Assembly (NCBI RefSeq): GCF_002873335.1
Contig: NZ_MCUW01000089.1
Span: 186,001-250,000 of the forward strand
DNA from: Vibrio sp. 10N.286.49.B1
GTDB taxonomy: Bacteria; Pseudomonadota; Gammaproteobacteria; Enterobacterales; Vibrionaceae
DNA: 64,000 bases
Direction of reading: 5' to 3'
A program made the translations under genes and the position numbers. The notes under the pieces were generated by a model that worked only from the letters and a program-made list of their open reading frames with translations, had not been told where the DNA came from and made no database searches. Below, in pieces: positions 45,001-52,961 of the stretch. The stretch's first letter is position 1. Each line of letters opens with the position of its first letter.

Positions 45001-46651
45001 GTTTGAAAATGTCATCGAGGAAAATGGATATTGGCAAGGAACATTTAACGGTTTTTCTGAAAATGTTCACACCCTAGCCCAGATTGAGTTAACGGTTGAT
45101 GGCTATGTTCAAAACAGCGCAGCATCACTTGTTATTAGTGGTGAGCTAGACGGCAAACCATTTTATTATCCAGTATTGAAGAAGGATATCGCCGGCAAGT
45201 ACATTGTCGTCACTGAGCACACCATTTCACATCAAGATGCACGAATCTTCATCACTGATGCTAACGGAGTGTCTGCCCCAGGAGTTGACGTCGAAAGGGT
45301 TTATTATGACGTAGCCAATGATTTGGTCACCGATGTTGAATTTATTGGTACTACTGATCAATTTGGTCTCGTTCGTTACCCTCCATTTGATGATAGCGAC
45401 AGCAGTATTGAGTTTACGTTGCGTGCATTTGATAGCGAAGGTGCTTCGTTAATGTCAAAACTTATGGCTCTGAAAGAGCGACTTACTGCGATACCTCGCT
45501 ACGCCTTCTTTATGCCCGGCAAGGATCAGAGTGAGGTAAAGGTCACTTGGTTCACTGATTCAGAGACTGAGCAGACGTACGCACGATTCGGTCAAAACAA
45601 CAACCTCAACCAAAGCGGTGTGGAATTAGAATCTGAAATCCTACCATTCTTTTATGGTCCAGAATCGGGCGTAGTTCGAGTCCATCATGCCACATTAACT
45701 GGTTTGCAAGCCGATACTGAATATCACTACCAAGTCGGTAACGATGATGCGTGGAGTGATGTGTTCTCATTCACCACTGACCGTCAAGACGAGGAAGTTC
45801 GCATTCATCTATTTGGTGATACCCAGACAACCAACGACTACCACGAAAACCATGGTTCACAACTGGTTTCTGAGATCTTTGCCAAAATGCAAGCGCAACT
45901 ACCCAACCCCGACCTAATCCTTCATGTTGGAGACATGACCGAGGACATGAGTGACTATCAACTCGTACGTCAATTCTTTGAGGCACTGGAGGGTGAAGGG
46001 CGCATGAGTTCAGTGATGTTTGCGCCTTCTATGGGTAACCATGAAGTCTACAATGAGGGGCGTCATAAGTACGAGTCTATCTTTAAATCACCAGCAAACG
46101 GCCCCTTTGATGCACCAAACAAGCAAGCCGTTTATAGCTTTGATTATGGCAACGCTCGCATTGGTGTCATTACGACAGAGTTCTTTACTATTGATGAATG
46201 GGTAACCATGGTTGACTGGATTGAAGAAGATATGGCTCAGTCAGAACAAAAGTGGAAGCTGCTCCTCATGCACCGTCCGCCTTATGAAGGAAACAAGGAC
46301 TCTGGAAATGAATGGCCAAAACGCTACCTACCGAGACTGGTAGACAAAGCCGGCATTGATTTGGTTATCGCAGGTCATGATCACATGTACTCACGCAGCC
46401 TACCGATGGCGCACGGACAACCTAATGAATCGGGTGCTACTTACCTCATTGCTGGGTCTGCTTCAATGAAGTTCTATGATGCTGACTTTGGCGGCATCGT
46501 ACCATTTGCCGATGTCCTCTATGACGACAATGTACACACCTATACCACGCTGCATATCCAAGGTGAATCACTTGAAGTTCACACCAGAAACCTAAGTGGA
46601 CAGCTAATTGACCGTACCATTTTAACACCTCGTGCATCACGTGGGTTTTAA
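42083..46651 (+). CDS. Giant lipoprotein: phosphodiester glycosidase (NAGPA) plus purple acid phosphatase
   Basis: 1522 residues from an ATG with AGGAGA upstream. The lipobox is VVGC (Cys26). Residues about 70-470 form a NAGPA/DUF2233-type phosphodiester glycosidase (INADPYNMVNGWNLG; VNLDGGGSTTMTMR near 418). A middle part of about 470-1130 has Ig-like and carbohydrate-binding-like beta domains. Near 1140 a fibronectin-like domain opens a purple acid phosphatase, with metal motifs GDTQ (about 1246), GDM (1283), GNHE (1318), HRPP (1396) and GHDHMYSR (1430). It could uncap a sugar-1-phosphodiester and then release phosphate. The gene is followed 11 nt later by a small lipoprotein gene. Confidence 0.82.
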   Translation: MLLKEYIPQVRNLLSVSIVAALVVGCNSESEDRDYIDGNPGGENFVANIIDPPSDLVDRIKPAIPPKVMDVTGHPNEQVPTEINHYHEYPVNQDLMLTRGTLNHTRDSDIMTMDFTSGAGINLIPIERSTGQFSMETTTDSVNHLIDQGHNVIGAINADPYNMVNGWNLGAVTIDGENFTGWGVSQEAVIIVNQDDSLAIWEHTPNFELTWGINDQYQGSVANVYYFDKENYTTHSFSQEGGNLNVYPGDRYRGTVDLTGRTGALVKPQINGVSVVANEDDGSAIAQFAPFEGDIVQVIEDDTNYIVPAGHILVTSPDIDLVNGDRLSTTFQTDDPRWSEVKHALGAGFRNVMLVKDGQLHTDNDESAISGRTAFGIRADGSGFFLVADKPIGTFSDGITLRKLAQIMQAYGAVDAVNLDGGGSTTMTMRMPGEKYNHVINVPSDGSERVVASKWGLRLNPERASYDDAIAIFPKEMTILANSTYRRFKALGYDGDSLHESGEHVEFGINDRSIGLIDVDSGAFRASANAAEGFIIANLGENPQDADHLKGVAKINVVTDIDEMYFGSDQITLGRGESTTILPVLTASGQIVTYEPHALNYTLDNNHSGRIDSDTGIFYAADIQGGEVTVTVSYTNNGQVFESTIDINIGLPPVIIEDFEGSISHLSAIGARDLNVDISQVDTPVFDGEYSLELSWEADPNQPGTFGAYVVDTDKVTELPGYPRQLGVNVYIPEELAGKVWWVRGQLRDGDGNAVGINYNNEGEALPSRGWNFMTADIPEGHELPLTFDQPFRFLVLQTAERIDTSVVLDNFTAIYDVNTDLAGPSVTLTPSDRDTVNSKDVTVRLQVFDESGVDFDRIELELNGEIISSGEIENNGDDAFWVKLHNLDDGWHRLDYRVFDKLGNASAGDSLFNVITDDARIYIGGEHDTIYAGGTFNLPIQATKAETFSTFTLSLNYDATKTSLKVLAEDLEFENVIEENGYWQGTFNGFSENVHTLAQIELTVDGYVQNSAASLVISGELDGKPFYYPVLKKDIAGKYIVVTEHTISHQDARIFITDANGVSAPGVDVERVYYDVANDLVTDVEFIGTTDQFGLVRYPPFDDSDSSIEFTLRAFDSEGASLMSKLMALKERLTAIPRYAFFMPGKDQSEVKVTWFTDSETEQTYARFGQNNNLNQSGVELESEILPFFYGPESGVVRVHHATLTGLQADTEYHYQVGNDDAWSDVFSFTTDRQDEEVRIHLFGDTQTTNDYHENHGSQLVSEIFAKMQAQLPNPDLILHVGDMTEDMSDYQLVRQFFEALEGEGRMSSVMFAPSMGNHEVYNEGRHKYESIFKSPANGPFDAPNKQAVYSFDYGNARIGVITTEFFTIDEWVTMVDWIEEDMAQSEQKWKLLLMHRPPYEGNKDSGNEWPKRYLPRLVDKAGIDLVIAGHDHMYSRSLPMAHGQPNESGATYLIAGSASMKFYDADFGGIVPFADVLYDDNVHTYTTLHIQGESLEVHTRNLSGQLIDRTILTPRASRGF

Positions 46652-46662
46652 GGAGAACAACG

Positions 46663-47439
46663 ATGAGTAAAACTCTATTTCCTGTGCTACTTGCCTCCAC
46701 AGCAGTGCTGATTGGCTGTAACGAGACTCACTACAACGATAACCTGATTCCCGTTGATAAAGAGGTACGTGGTTTCTGGACCATGTTATCCGATACAGAT
46801 TGTGAGCTTGCCGAGCACTGCTATCTTGACTATAGCAACCATAACAACAAACTCTATGCGATTGATGAGGGCGATCGCATGCTCACACTCAATGAGGTCA
46901 GTAAAGCCGAAACCGCCACCTCAGGGCGTTTAGGTGATGCCATATACCTCACAGCCTTTGAAGACGATAACGGCGTTCAGACCCCTCAGCCTCGCTTGCA
47001 AACGGACACCTTTAGCGACTTCGAAAGCCGACCGATATCTGACATCTTTACGATCCACGTTCGAGCAACTGGCGAACAAGGTTCTATTCTATCGCTCTGG
47101 AATGAGAACGGACTTGCGTTGCACCTTGAGGTGCTCGACGGTGTACTATTGGCGACGTTTGATAAACACCAAAAAAAGTTGTTTACCTCAATCGACAGCG
47201 AAGTATTTCAAGAGATACAAATCGTCTCGAATGGCGAAACGGTTTCTTTGATAAACCACTGTGAACAGGCTGGCGAGTTTGCCCGTACCTCAGGATCACC
47301 GATACTGAGTGACTCACCACTCAAGCTTACTGCCTACGAGATGAAAGGCGGATACACCGATGCCACACAGTTCACTGGTGCCATTGATGTCATTCGAATC
47401 TCTGACCGAGTTGAATCAAACATTTTCTGCAATCAGTAA
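46663..47439 (+). CDS. Small lipoprotein with LamG/concanavalin-like pattern
   Basis: 258 residues with a lipobox (VLIGC, Cys19) and the ribosome-binding site AAGGAG. After a cysteine pair (DCELAEHC) the rest is beta-rich in the order of a LamG/concanavalin-type fold (IFTIHVRATGEQGSILSLWN; LHLEVLDGVLLATFD; EIQIVSNGETVSLINH; GAIDVIRISDRVE). It is probably a glycan- or protein-binding partner of the giant lipoprotein, with which it forms an operon. No catalytic motif is seen and the family call is tentative. Confidence 0.65.
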   Translation: MSKTLFPVLLASTAVLIGCNETHYNDNLIPVDKEVRGFWTMLSDTDCELAEHCYLDYSNHNNKLYAIDEGDRMLTLNEVSKAETATSGRLGDAIYLTAFEDDNGVQTPQPRLQTDTFSDFESRPISDIFTIHVRATGEQGSILSLWNENGLALHLEVLDGVLLATFDKHQKKLFTSIDSEVFQEIQIVSNGETVSLINHCEQAGEFARTSGSPILSDSPLKLTAYEMKGGYTDATQFTGAIDVIRISDRVESNIFCNQ

Positions 47440-47463
47440 CAATCTGCCTAGCTAGGCTTATTC

Positions 47464-47491
47464 GGCACTCACCTCACACTTGGTGAGTGCC
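47464..47491 (+). terminator. Terminator after the lipoprotein operon
   Basis: A perfect 10-bp stem GGCACTCACC/GGTGAGTGCC with an 8-nt loop, followed by TACCTTTTG, lies 24 nt after the lipoprotein stop. Confidence 0.75.
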
Positions 47492-47672
47492 TACCTTTTG
47501 TCGTCCTTATTCACTAAGACTCCCCCGAAAAATTCTCGTGCTCCACAACCCCAAATCGCTTCCCATTGCGTGGCTTTTTTCGAGGCTTGCTGCATCCGTT
47601 AACGTTTATCACCCCCCTCCTTTCCCCCGTTTTAGGCCACGGCATATTCACATGACACGCCTGAGGAGCATA

Positions 47673-48131
47673 ATGATCGGCAGTGTAGCCATTAAAGAAG
47701 GGACTCCTGAATTAGGTAGCCACTTGCAAGCGGGAGAGATAACACTGCTGGTTGATAAAGCCCAACGTCCTTCTACTCGAAAGCTGCAAGTACTGCTATC
47801 TGAACAGAAGATACATTGGAATGGCTACGATGAACTCGCGCCAGACTTGATTTCCTCTAGAGTTGTCAGCGACTGGTGTCAGGCATCTGCCGTCTCTTTA
47901 AGCCGTTTAATTGAGATGATTATCGCCATCAATGATCCGTCTAAGATAGTCATTGGCGGGGGGTTAAACCTAAAGCTAGTCGAGACGATCGTTGACAATA
48001 TCGCCCTTAAAAATGGCACAAGAAAGGAAAAGATCGCCTTTGCAACGCCGGTCTTAACGGCTGAAGCTGAGCGAGGGTCACCTGCATTTGGTGCTGCCTA
48101 CCTGCCTTTACTTGAGGTCATGTATCAATAA
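47673..48131 (+). pseudogene. C-terminal fragment of a ROK-family kinase/regulator
   Basis: The 152-residue frame from the ATG at 47673 matches only the C-terminal half of ROK proteins: AGEITLLVD, then SRLIEMIIAINDPSKIVIGGG, and GSPAFGAAYLPL at the end. The N-terminal ATP-binding half is absent and the ROK zinc motif (CGCxxxxCxE) is missing. A GAGGAG sequence before the ATG would permit translation, so a functional short protein is not excluded. The frame stays open back to 47487, but those residues look non-coding. It follows a terminator and so would need its own promoter. Confidence 0.55.
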
Positions 48132-48214
48132 AACGTATCCACCAAAAATCTCATAGTGCCAAGCACTCAAGGCTGAGTTCAAGGTAATGTTAATACGCTC
48201 AGTTTATACAAACC

Positions 48215-48245
48215 AGTAAGCCGACTGATTATCAGCCGGCTTACT
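48215..48245. terminator. Bidirectional terminator
   Basis: AGTAAGCCG pairs with CGGCTTACT (9 bp), with an inner CTGA/TCAG pair after one mismatch. It separates the convergent ROK fragment and flavoprotein gene. Confidence 0.7.
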
Positions 48246-48277
48246 ATAAAGGCAATGCGGTGATTCAATAAATGCTC

Positions 48278-50047
48278 TTAAGACAAGGCCGGCCACTTAT
48301 CGAACGGTTGCTTTTCAAATACCATTTCACCTTTGTCGCCTTTACGGATGTTCAGCCACGCCTGCCAGTTTTCATTATCAATATCAGGATAATCCAATCG
48401 ATAATGGCTACAGCGGCTTTCGGTTCTCATCATCGAAGCCTTGAGCTTCATCTCTGCGGTAATGATCATATTTTTCGTTTCATGAGCGAGTCGCAGTTGA
48501 TGCCTGTCTTGTGCCATCAACATCTCTGCATGATGTTCCTTAAGCTCTTCGACATAGGCCAACGCCCCTTGCATCATGCGTGCTTTCTTCACATACAAGA
48601 CAAAATTGGGAATCATAACCCCTTGTAAAACCTGTGTAACCCAGGCAGGACTATAACCACTTTTTCGCTTAAGCGGCGCTAGGATCTCTTGTTTAATCTG
48701 TGCCTGACGAGCCTTTGGTGCCTGATACGAAACAACATCAAAGCTCGCCTTCGCGGCCGCTTCACCGGCAAACGCGCCCTGCACCGCAGAACCGGCCAAC
48801 GACCCTCCAATCTGGGTATAAATACCACCTGACATATATGATCCCAGAGCATCTCCGGCGGCATACAAGCCTGGGATGGTGCTCAAGCCTGTTTCATCGA
48901 TTGGTACAAGACCTTCGGCTTTATGAATCGCCATGCCTGCCGTTGAGCCACCCACTTGTTCTCCGCCCATACCGGGAGGGCCTTCGTGGCGTTTTTTAGC
49001 AAATAACGACAACAAGCCACTCTCTTCTGGAGGACGAGGAGGCATGTCTGTTTGCCTAAATGCCTCTGGCGTAAACGGTCCTTTAGGAAAGGTTGTTGTC
49101 ACTGATGATGCGTCGTCACTCGCTCCATTTCCAGGCCCAGGAGGCCCCATTTTAATCGGCGCACCTTGGGTGTATGCCTGATAGTTCATGTCTACCCCTA
49201 AATGGTGATTGACCTGAACCCCGGTCAAGCCCGGTTTTTCTTCTACCTGACCATGCCAATTGTCGTAACATGAACCCGAATTTTCTGCTGAACCTGGATG
49301 GCCATCATTCCACTCCTTACCCGTCACGACCGCGCCGATGTCATAGGCCATAATCGTGCCATCATGAGTTAGGTCGCACATCGGGAATCCATTGGGTTTA
49401 AAGCCGCCAGAACCGGTACAAAGCACCACGGTTTTCGCGTTGTAAAATATGACCTTATTCTCATCCATACTAAAACCTGCTGCGCCAACCACGCGCCCAT
49501 CTTCTTTCATAAGGTGGGTAATCATGATTCGTTCTTGCAATGGAACATTGCGCGATTCCATTGGCCGCATAAAGGACTTATTGCACAGCGGTGAATCAAA
49601 GAACCCCCAAGATTTTAGCTCTTGGACTCGAGCATACGAGTGCTCTGCTACCTGACGTGTAAACACCGGATTACTCGTCCCCAGTGAGGATTCAGAAACC
49701 TTAGCAACAAATTCATCAATGCTCACCGACGCATTGGCTTTGTCATAGGAAAAAATCCCCTTTGCAAAAGGCGTCAAACCCGAGCTACCTAGGCGTCCCT
49801 TTGACACCATCATTACGCTAGCGCCGGCATCATGGGCCTTCACCGTGGCAAAAAGCCCTGCCATACCGCCACCAATAACCAACACATCGGTATCATGTGA
49901 TTCTTGAGTAAACGTTTCTGCATCGATCTTGGGCATGTTCTCAACCGGTGTACCGGCAAAGACAGAGGAGGCAAGCATGGAAGCACCAATCACGCCCCCA
50001 GCGACACCAATAAATTGACGTCTGGATAAATCGGTTTTATTACTCAT
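48278..50047 (-). CDS. Tat-exported FrdA/AprA-like FAD reductase
   Basis: 589 residues with a Tat signal (SRRQFIGVAGGVIGASMLAS). The FAD motif is VLVIGGGMAGLFATVKAHDA, and the second flavin segment is GLYAAGDALGSYMSGGIY. The C-terminal helical domain ends with ESRCSHYRLDYPD, as in fumarate reductase, APS reductase and related flavoproteins. An unusual Pro/Gly-rich insertion (GPPGPGNGASDD to PPGMGGEQ, roughly 300-375) interrupts the capping region. The ATG at 50047 has GGAGGT upstream. It probably reduces an unidentified organic acceptor outside the cytoplasm, fed by the ferredoxin and membrane flavoprotein of the same operon. Confidence 0.8.
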   Translation of the reverse strand: MSNKTDLSRRQFIGVAGGVIGASMLASSVFAGTPVENMPKIDAETFTQESHDTDVLVIGGGMAGLFATVKAHDAGASVMMVSKGRLGSSGLTPFAKGIFSYDKANASVSIDEFVAKVSESSLGTSNPVFTRQVAEHSYARVQELKSWGFFDSPLCNKSFMRPMESRNVPLQERIMITHLMKEDGRVVGAAGFSMDENKVIFYNAKTVVLCTGSGGFKPNGFPMCDLTHDGTIMAYDIGAVVTGKEWNDGHPGSAENSGSCYDNWHGQVEEKPGLTGVQVNHHLGVDMNYQAYTQGAPIKMGPPGPGNGASDDASSVTTTFPKGPFTPEAFRQTDMPPRPPEESGLLSLFAKKRHEGPPGMGGEQVGGSTAGMAIHKAEGLVPIDETGLSTIPGLYAAGDALGSYMSGGIYTQIGGSLAGSAVQGAFAGEAAAKASFDVVSYQAPKARQAQIKQEILAPLKRKSGYSPAWVTQVLQGVMIPNFVLYVKKARMMQGALAYVEELKEHHAEMLMAQDRHQLRLAHETKNMIITAEMKLKASMMRTESRCSHYRLDYPDIDNENWQAWLNIRKGDKGEMVFEKQPFDKWPALS

Positions 50048-50052
50048 CGTGA

Positions 50053-50268
50053 TTACCTCCAAGAAACCATAACGGGTAAGCTCTTTTCAGGCGTGATCGT
50101 GATCGCACCAACCGGACAGTACAAACGGCATAGATGACAAATCTGACAATCTTCTGGGTACGCGATGACGGCTTTTTTAGTTTTTGCATCAAACTGAATA
50201 ACGTCAGTTGGACAGCTCTCAACACAGGTTTTGCAACCTATACAACCTGAAATCTGATGAATTGGCAT
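50053..50268 (-). CDS. Two-cluster [4Fe-4S] ferredoxin
   Basis: A 71-residue ferredoxin with two cysteine groups, CIGCKTCVESCP and CQICHLCRLYCP, each C-x2-C-x2-C-x3-C-P. The ATG at 50268 has GGTAAC upstream; a longer frame begins inside the preceding gene and adds residues foreign to the family. No signal peptide is present. It sits between the membrane flavoprotein (22-nt gap) and the Tat flavoprotein (5-nt gap), so it is likely an electron-transfer or assembly partner of that reductase, in the manner of the small AprB-like subunits. Confidence 0.85.
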   Translation of the reverse strand: MPIHQISGCIGCKTCVESCPTDVIQFDAKTKKAVIAYPEDCQICHLCRLYCPVGAITITPEKSLPVMVSWR

Positions 50269-50290
50269 AATGTTACCTCTAAATCTGTGT

Positions 50291-51685
50291 TTAAAATGAA
50301 AGCTTCTCGTAATGAATATCAGCGGGCGAAATCTCAAGGTCATTCAGGCTGGTTTTCACTGCTTCAAGCATGCCCTCAGGGCCACACAAATAGACACTCC
50401 AATTATCGGCCTGAGCACTTTTTAGTACTTTACTGATACATTCTTGGTCAATCACACCATGAGAAACCTGCGCCTTATTGGTTGGGTGAACACAAACCAA
50501 TTGTTGAGAGAAATCCGTCATCGTCCTTTGGAGCTCTGCAATTTCGTCTTGTAAAACCATCTGTTCAAAATCACTATTACCGTAAATAAGACGCACTGGG
50601 CGTGTGTCTTTGGCACATGCCAATTCGCGTAACAGGCTTAACATGGGCCCAATTCCCGCCCCACCCGCAATCAAAATGATGCCATCCGCTTTTTTACTGT
50701 CATCCAAATTCATACTGCCGTAAGGGCCGTCAATATAGACATCTTGGCCGATTACAAGCGTATGCAAACTCGCGGTGTAATCGCCTAGCTCACGAATCAC
50801 CATTGAGAACTGAGGGAGATCATCGGCGCACGAGGCGATAGAAAAAGGATGGTCATTTAGGTTAAATACGGACTGACTGCTATTCATCCACACAAATTGA
50901 CCCGCCTCAAACTCAAAACGACCTTGGTCCTTTTTTTCCAGTGTTATCTGCCAATCACGACTACTGACCTTAGTCACATCAACCAGAGTAAAAGGTTGTG
51001 ACTTAATGACCACTTTCTTGACTGTGTGGTTATAAATCACAAGGGTGACCGAAGCGGTACAAAGCGCCCACCAAATCGCATTAAATTGCGATTCAAATTG
51101 CCCATGACTGCCCACGCTGGTTACGTGTATTGTGGCTAAAATAGCAACCGCTACAAATCCCAACATGTGTGTCAGGCGCCACGTCTCATAACGCATTTTA
51201 ATTGTGTTTTTAAACACCGCCATCAGCGTCCAAATAATCATCGTCACCCAAGCAATGAGGCCCGTTAGCATAGTCGGTGCGGTGAGCACTTCGACTAAAC
51301 TCGTCAAACCATCATCAAAAGACTGAATAAAGCGCGGGGCGAGAATAAAAACAGGATGCAGAAGAAAAAATACCCCAAGCCATTGTCCAACACTTTTGTG
51401 TTTCGCCATGCTCCAATCAATATTGGCAAAAAGAGGCAGTGCCTTAACTCGACTGGCTAAAGGGAATTGAATGAAAAATGCCATCATGGCAAGTGCATTA
51501 AATAGGCTTAACGCACTCAGGTAGAGCCCTTTATTGTCCATATCTAAAAATTGTGTGGCGAGAAAAGGGAGCACCAATAACACAGCATAGCCTGCAGCCA
51601 ACCTTCCGTGTCTAATCGTCTGTTTTATCCTACGAAATCTTGGCGGTTCACCCGTCAACGAGATTGCTTGCTTCATCATTTTCAT
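50291..51685 (-). CDS. Ferric-reductase-like membrane flavoprotein (NAD(P)H oxidoreductase)
   Basis: 464 residues with six predicted N-terminal membrane segments (heme-ligand histidines possible in GVFFLLHPVF, RLTHMLGFVA and ATIHVTSVG) and a C-terminal FAD/NAD(P) module (HPFSIASCADD near residue 270; GGAGIGPMLSLLREL near 345; YLCGPEGMLEAV at the end). It is similar in layout to the protein at 22256-23581 but belongs to a three-gene operon with a ferredoxin and a Tat flavoprotein. The first ATG has a ribosome-binding site too close; the third codon (ATG at 51679) has GGGT at better spacing and may be the real start. Confidence 0.8.
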   Translation of the reverse strand: MKMMKQAISLTGEPPRFRRIKQTIRHGRLAAGYAVLLVLPFLATQFLDMDNKGLYLSALSLFNALAMMAFFIQFPLASRVKALPLFANIDWSMAKHKSVGQWLGVFFLLHPVFILAPRFIQSFDDGLTSLVEVLTAPTMLTGLIAWVTMIIWTLMAVFKNTIKMRYETWRLTHMLGFVAVAILATIHVTSVGSHGQFESQFNAIWWALCTASVTLVIYNHTVKKVVIKSQPFTLVDVTKVSSRDWQITLEKKDQGRFEFEAGQFVWMNSSQSVFNLNDHPFSIASCADDLPQFSMVIRELGDYTASLHTLVIGQDVYIDGPYGSMNLDDSKKADGIILIAGGAGIGPMLSLLRELACAKDTRPVRLIYGNSDFEQMVLQDEIAELQRTMTDFSQQLVCVHPTNKAQVSHGVIDQECISKVLKSAQADNWSVYLCGPEGMLEAVKTSLNDLEISPADIHYEKLSF

Positions 51686-51986
51686 TACCCAATGTCATGG
51701 CAAATGGATGTTCAAGAGCGTGTGCTATTCATGTGCAAATAGCGACAAACTCAAGCTGATATGGTTAGCATAACGAAGTAAGGGTTAATGCAAGGTTAAG
51801 ACTAAGGCATCGCCTGCACAGCCATACTCTTTAACACATTAACTATGCGATGATTGTTGCTCATTTGGTCGATGACTCGCGGGTGGATCCACCTCACAGC
51901 TATCACAGATCATATTCACATTATTTAATAGCCATGTAATATGAATCTCATAACCTGTGGTTCCGATGTAGAGTGCAAAGACAGAC
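51686..51986. promoter_or_regulatory. Divergent intergenic region, reductase operon / esterase pair
   Basis: About 300 bases without a gene; it must contain the promoters of both divergent units. Two GGTTAA-type repeats near 51780-51800 (AAGGGTTAATGC and AAGGTTAAGAC) are the only visible pattern. Confidence 0.4.
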
Positions 51987-52961
51987 ATGCCAGAGACTAT
52001 TAAGCACGAGTACGAATTTGACCCAACCTATGGGTATGATTTTGACAGCCTGTTGCAAGCCAAACCGAGTTCCGTTCCATACGGATTCACCAGTTTCTGG
52101 CAGCAAAAGTATCAACAAGCGTTGAATGTTGCCCCATCACTTAACCTTCAAGACACCGGTATTATTAACAATCATTGGCGAATATTTGATTGTCATTACC
52201 AATCGACGGATGGTGTTCGTATTGGCGGTTGGCTACTGTTGCCGGAAAGAGGCAAGGTCAATAGTGCCATTATATGGGCGCACGGGTATGGCGGCATAGA
52301 AGCACCAGACACCAGCTGGAAACTCAAGCATACCGCCATATTAATACCCTGCTTTCGTGGCATCAGCCGAAGCCAACAAGCATCGATATCCAATGAGCCT
52401 TATTGGCATGTACTGCATGATATTCAAGACAAACAAAAATACATCATGGGGGGGTGCGTTCAAGATCTTTGGTGTGGTATCTCGGCATTGCTGACGCTTT
52501 TCCCTCACATAGATAAACGCATCGGTCTCATTGGCAATAGCCTTGGTGGCGGTTTAAGCGTTTTTGCTAGCGCCTTTGATAAGCGCATATCACGCTGTCA
52601 CTTCCACGTCCCCACTTTTGGCAGTACATCACTCAGGTTCGCGATGCGTACTGCAGGTAGTACCCAGGCACTCATCGACTATAAAGACAGAGATATGATC
52701 ATGAAAACCCTGCCTTTTTTTGATGCGTCCTGCGCCGCCAAGTTTCTAACTCAACCCACATTATGGGGTCTTGCCTTGTTCGATCCTTATGTCGCACCTC
52801 CCGGACAATTTAGCATCTACAACGCCTGTCACAATAAAAAAGAATTGTTTTTGCTCGATGCAGGACATTGTACTTACCACAACGAAGACAAGCAGAATCG
52901 TGAATTGAGAAAAAGCGTCGAAGCGTTTTTTAAAGTATTGGGAGCACACGATGCATCGTGA
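51987..52961 (+). CDS. AXE1-family alpha/beta hydrolase (acetyl esterase)
   Basis: A 324-residue protein of the acetyl xylan esterase/cephalosporin-C deacetylase type. An N-terminal part containing FWQQKYQQAL leads into the hydrolase core, with HGYGG as the oxyanion region, IGNSLGGGLS with the nucleophile serine, an aspartate in LALFDPYVAPPGQ and the histidine in DAGHCTYHN. No signal peptide is seen, so it acts in the cytoplasm, probably removing acetyl groups from imported sugars or other small esters. It overlaps the next hydrolase gene by 11 nt. Confidence 0.8.
   Translation: MPETIKHEYEFDPTYGYDFDSLLQAKPSSVPYGFTSFWQQKYQQALNVAPSLNLQDTGIINNHWRIFDCHYQSTDGVRIGGWLLLPERGKVNSAIIWAHGYGGIEAPDTSWKLKHTAILIPCFRGISRSQQASISNEPYWHVLHDIQDKQKYIMGGCVQDLWCGISALLTLFPHIDKRIGLIGNSLGGGLSVFASAFDKRISRCHFHVPTFGSTSLRFAMRTAGSTQALIDYKDRDMIMKTLPFFDASCAAKFLTQPTLWGLALFDPYVAPPGQFSIYNACHNKKELFLLDAGHCTYHNEDKQNRELRKSVEAFFKVLGAHDAS

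Noticed and set aside
47487..47672. Upstream extension of the ROK fragment
   Set aside because: The residues are Pro/Arg-rich and unlike ROK; the ATG at 47673 has a proper ribosome-binding site.
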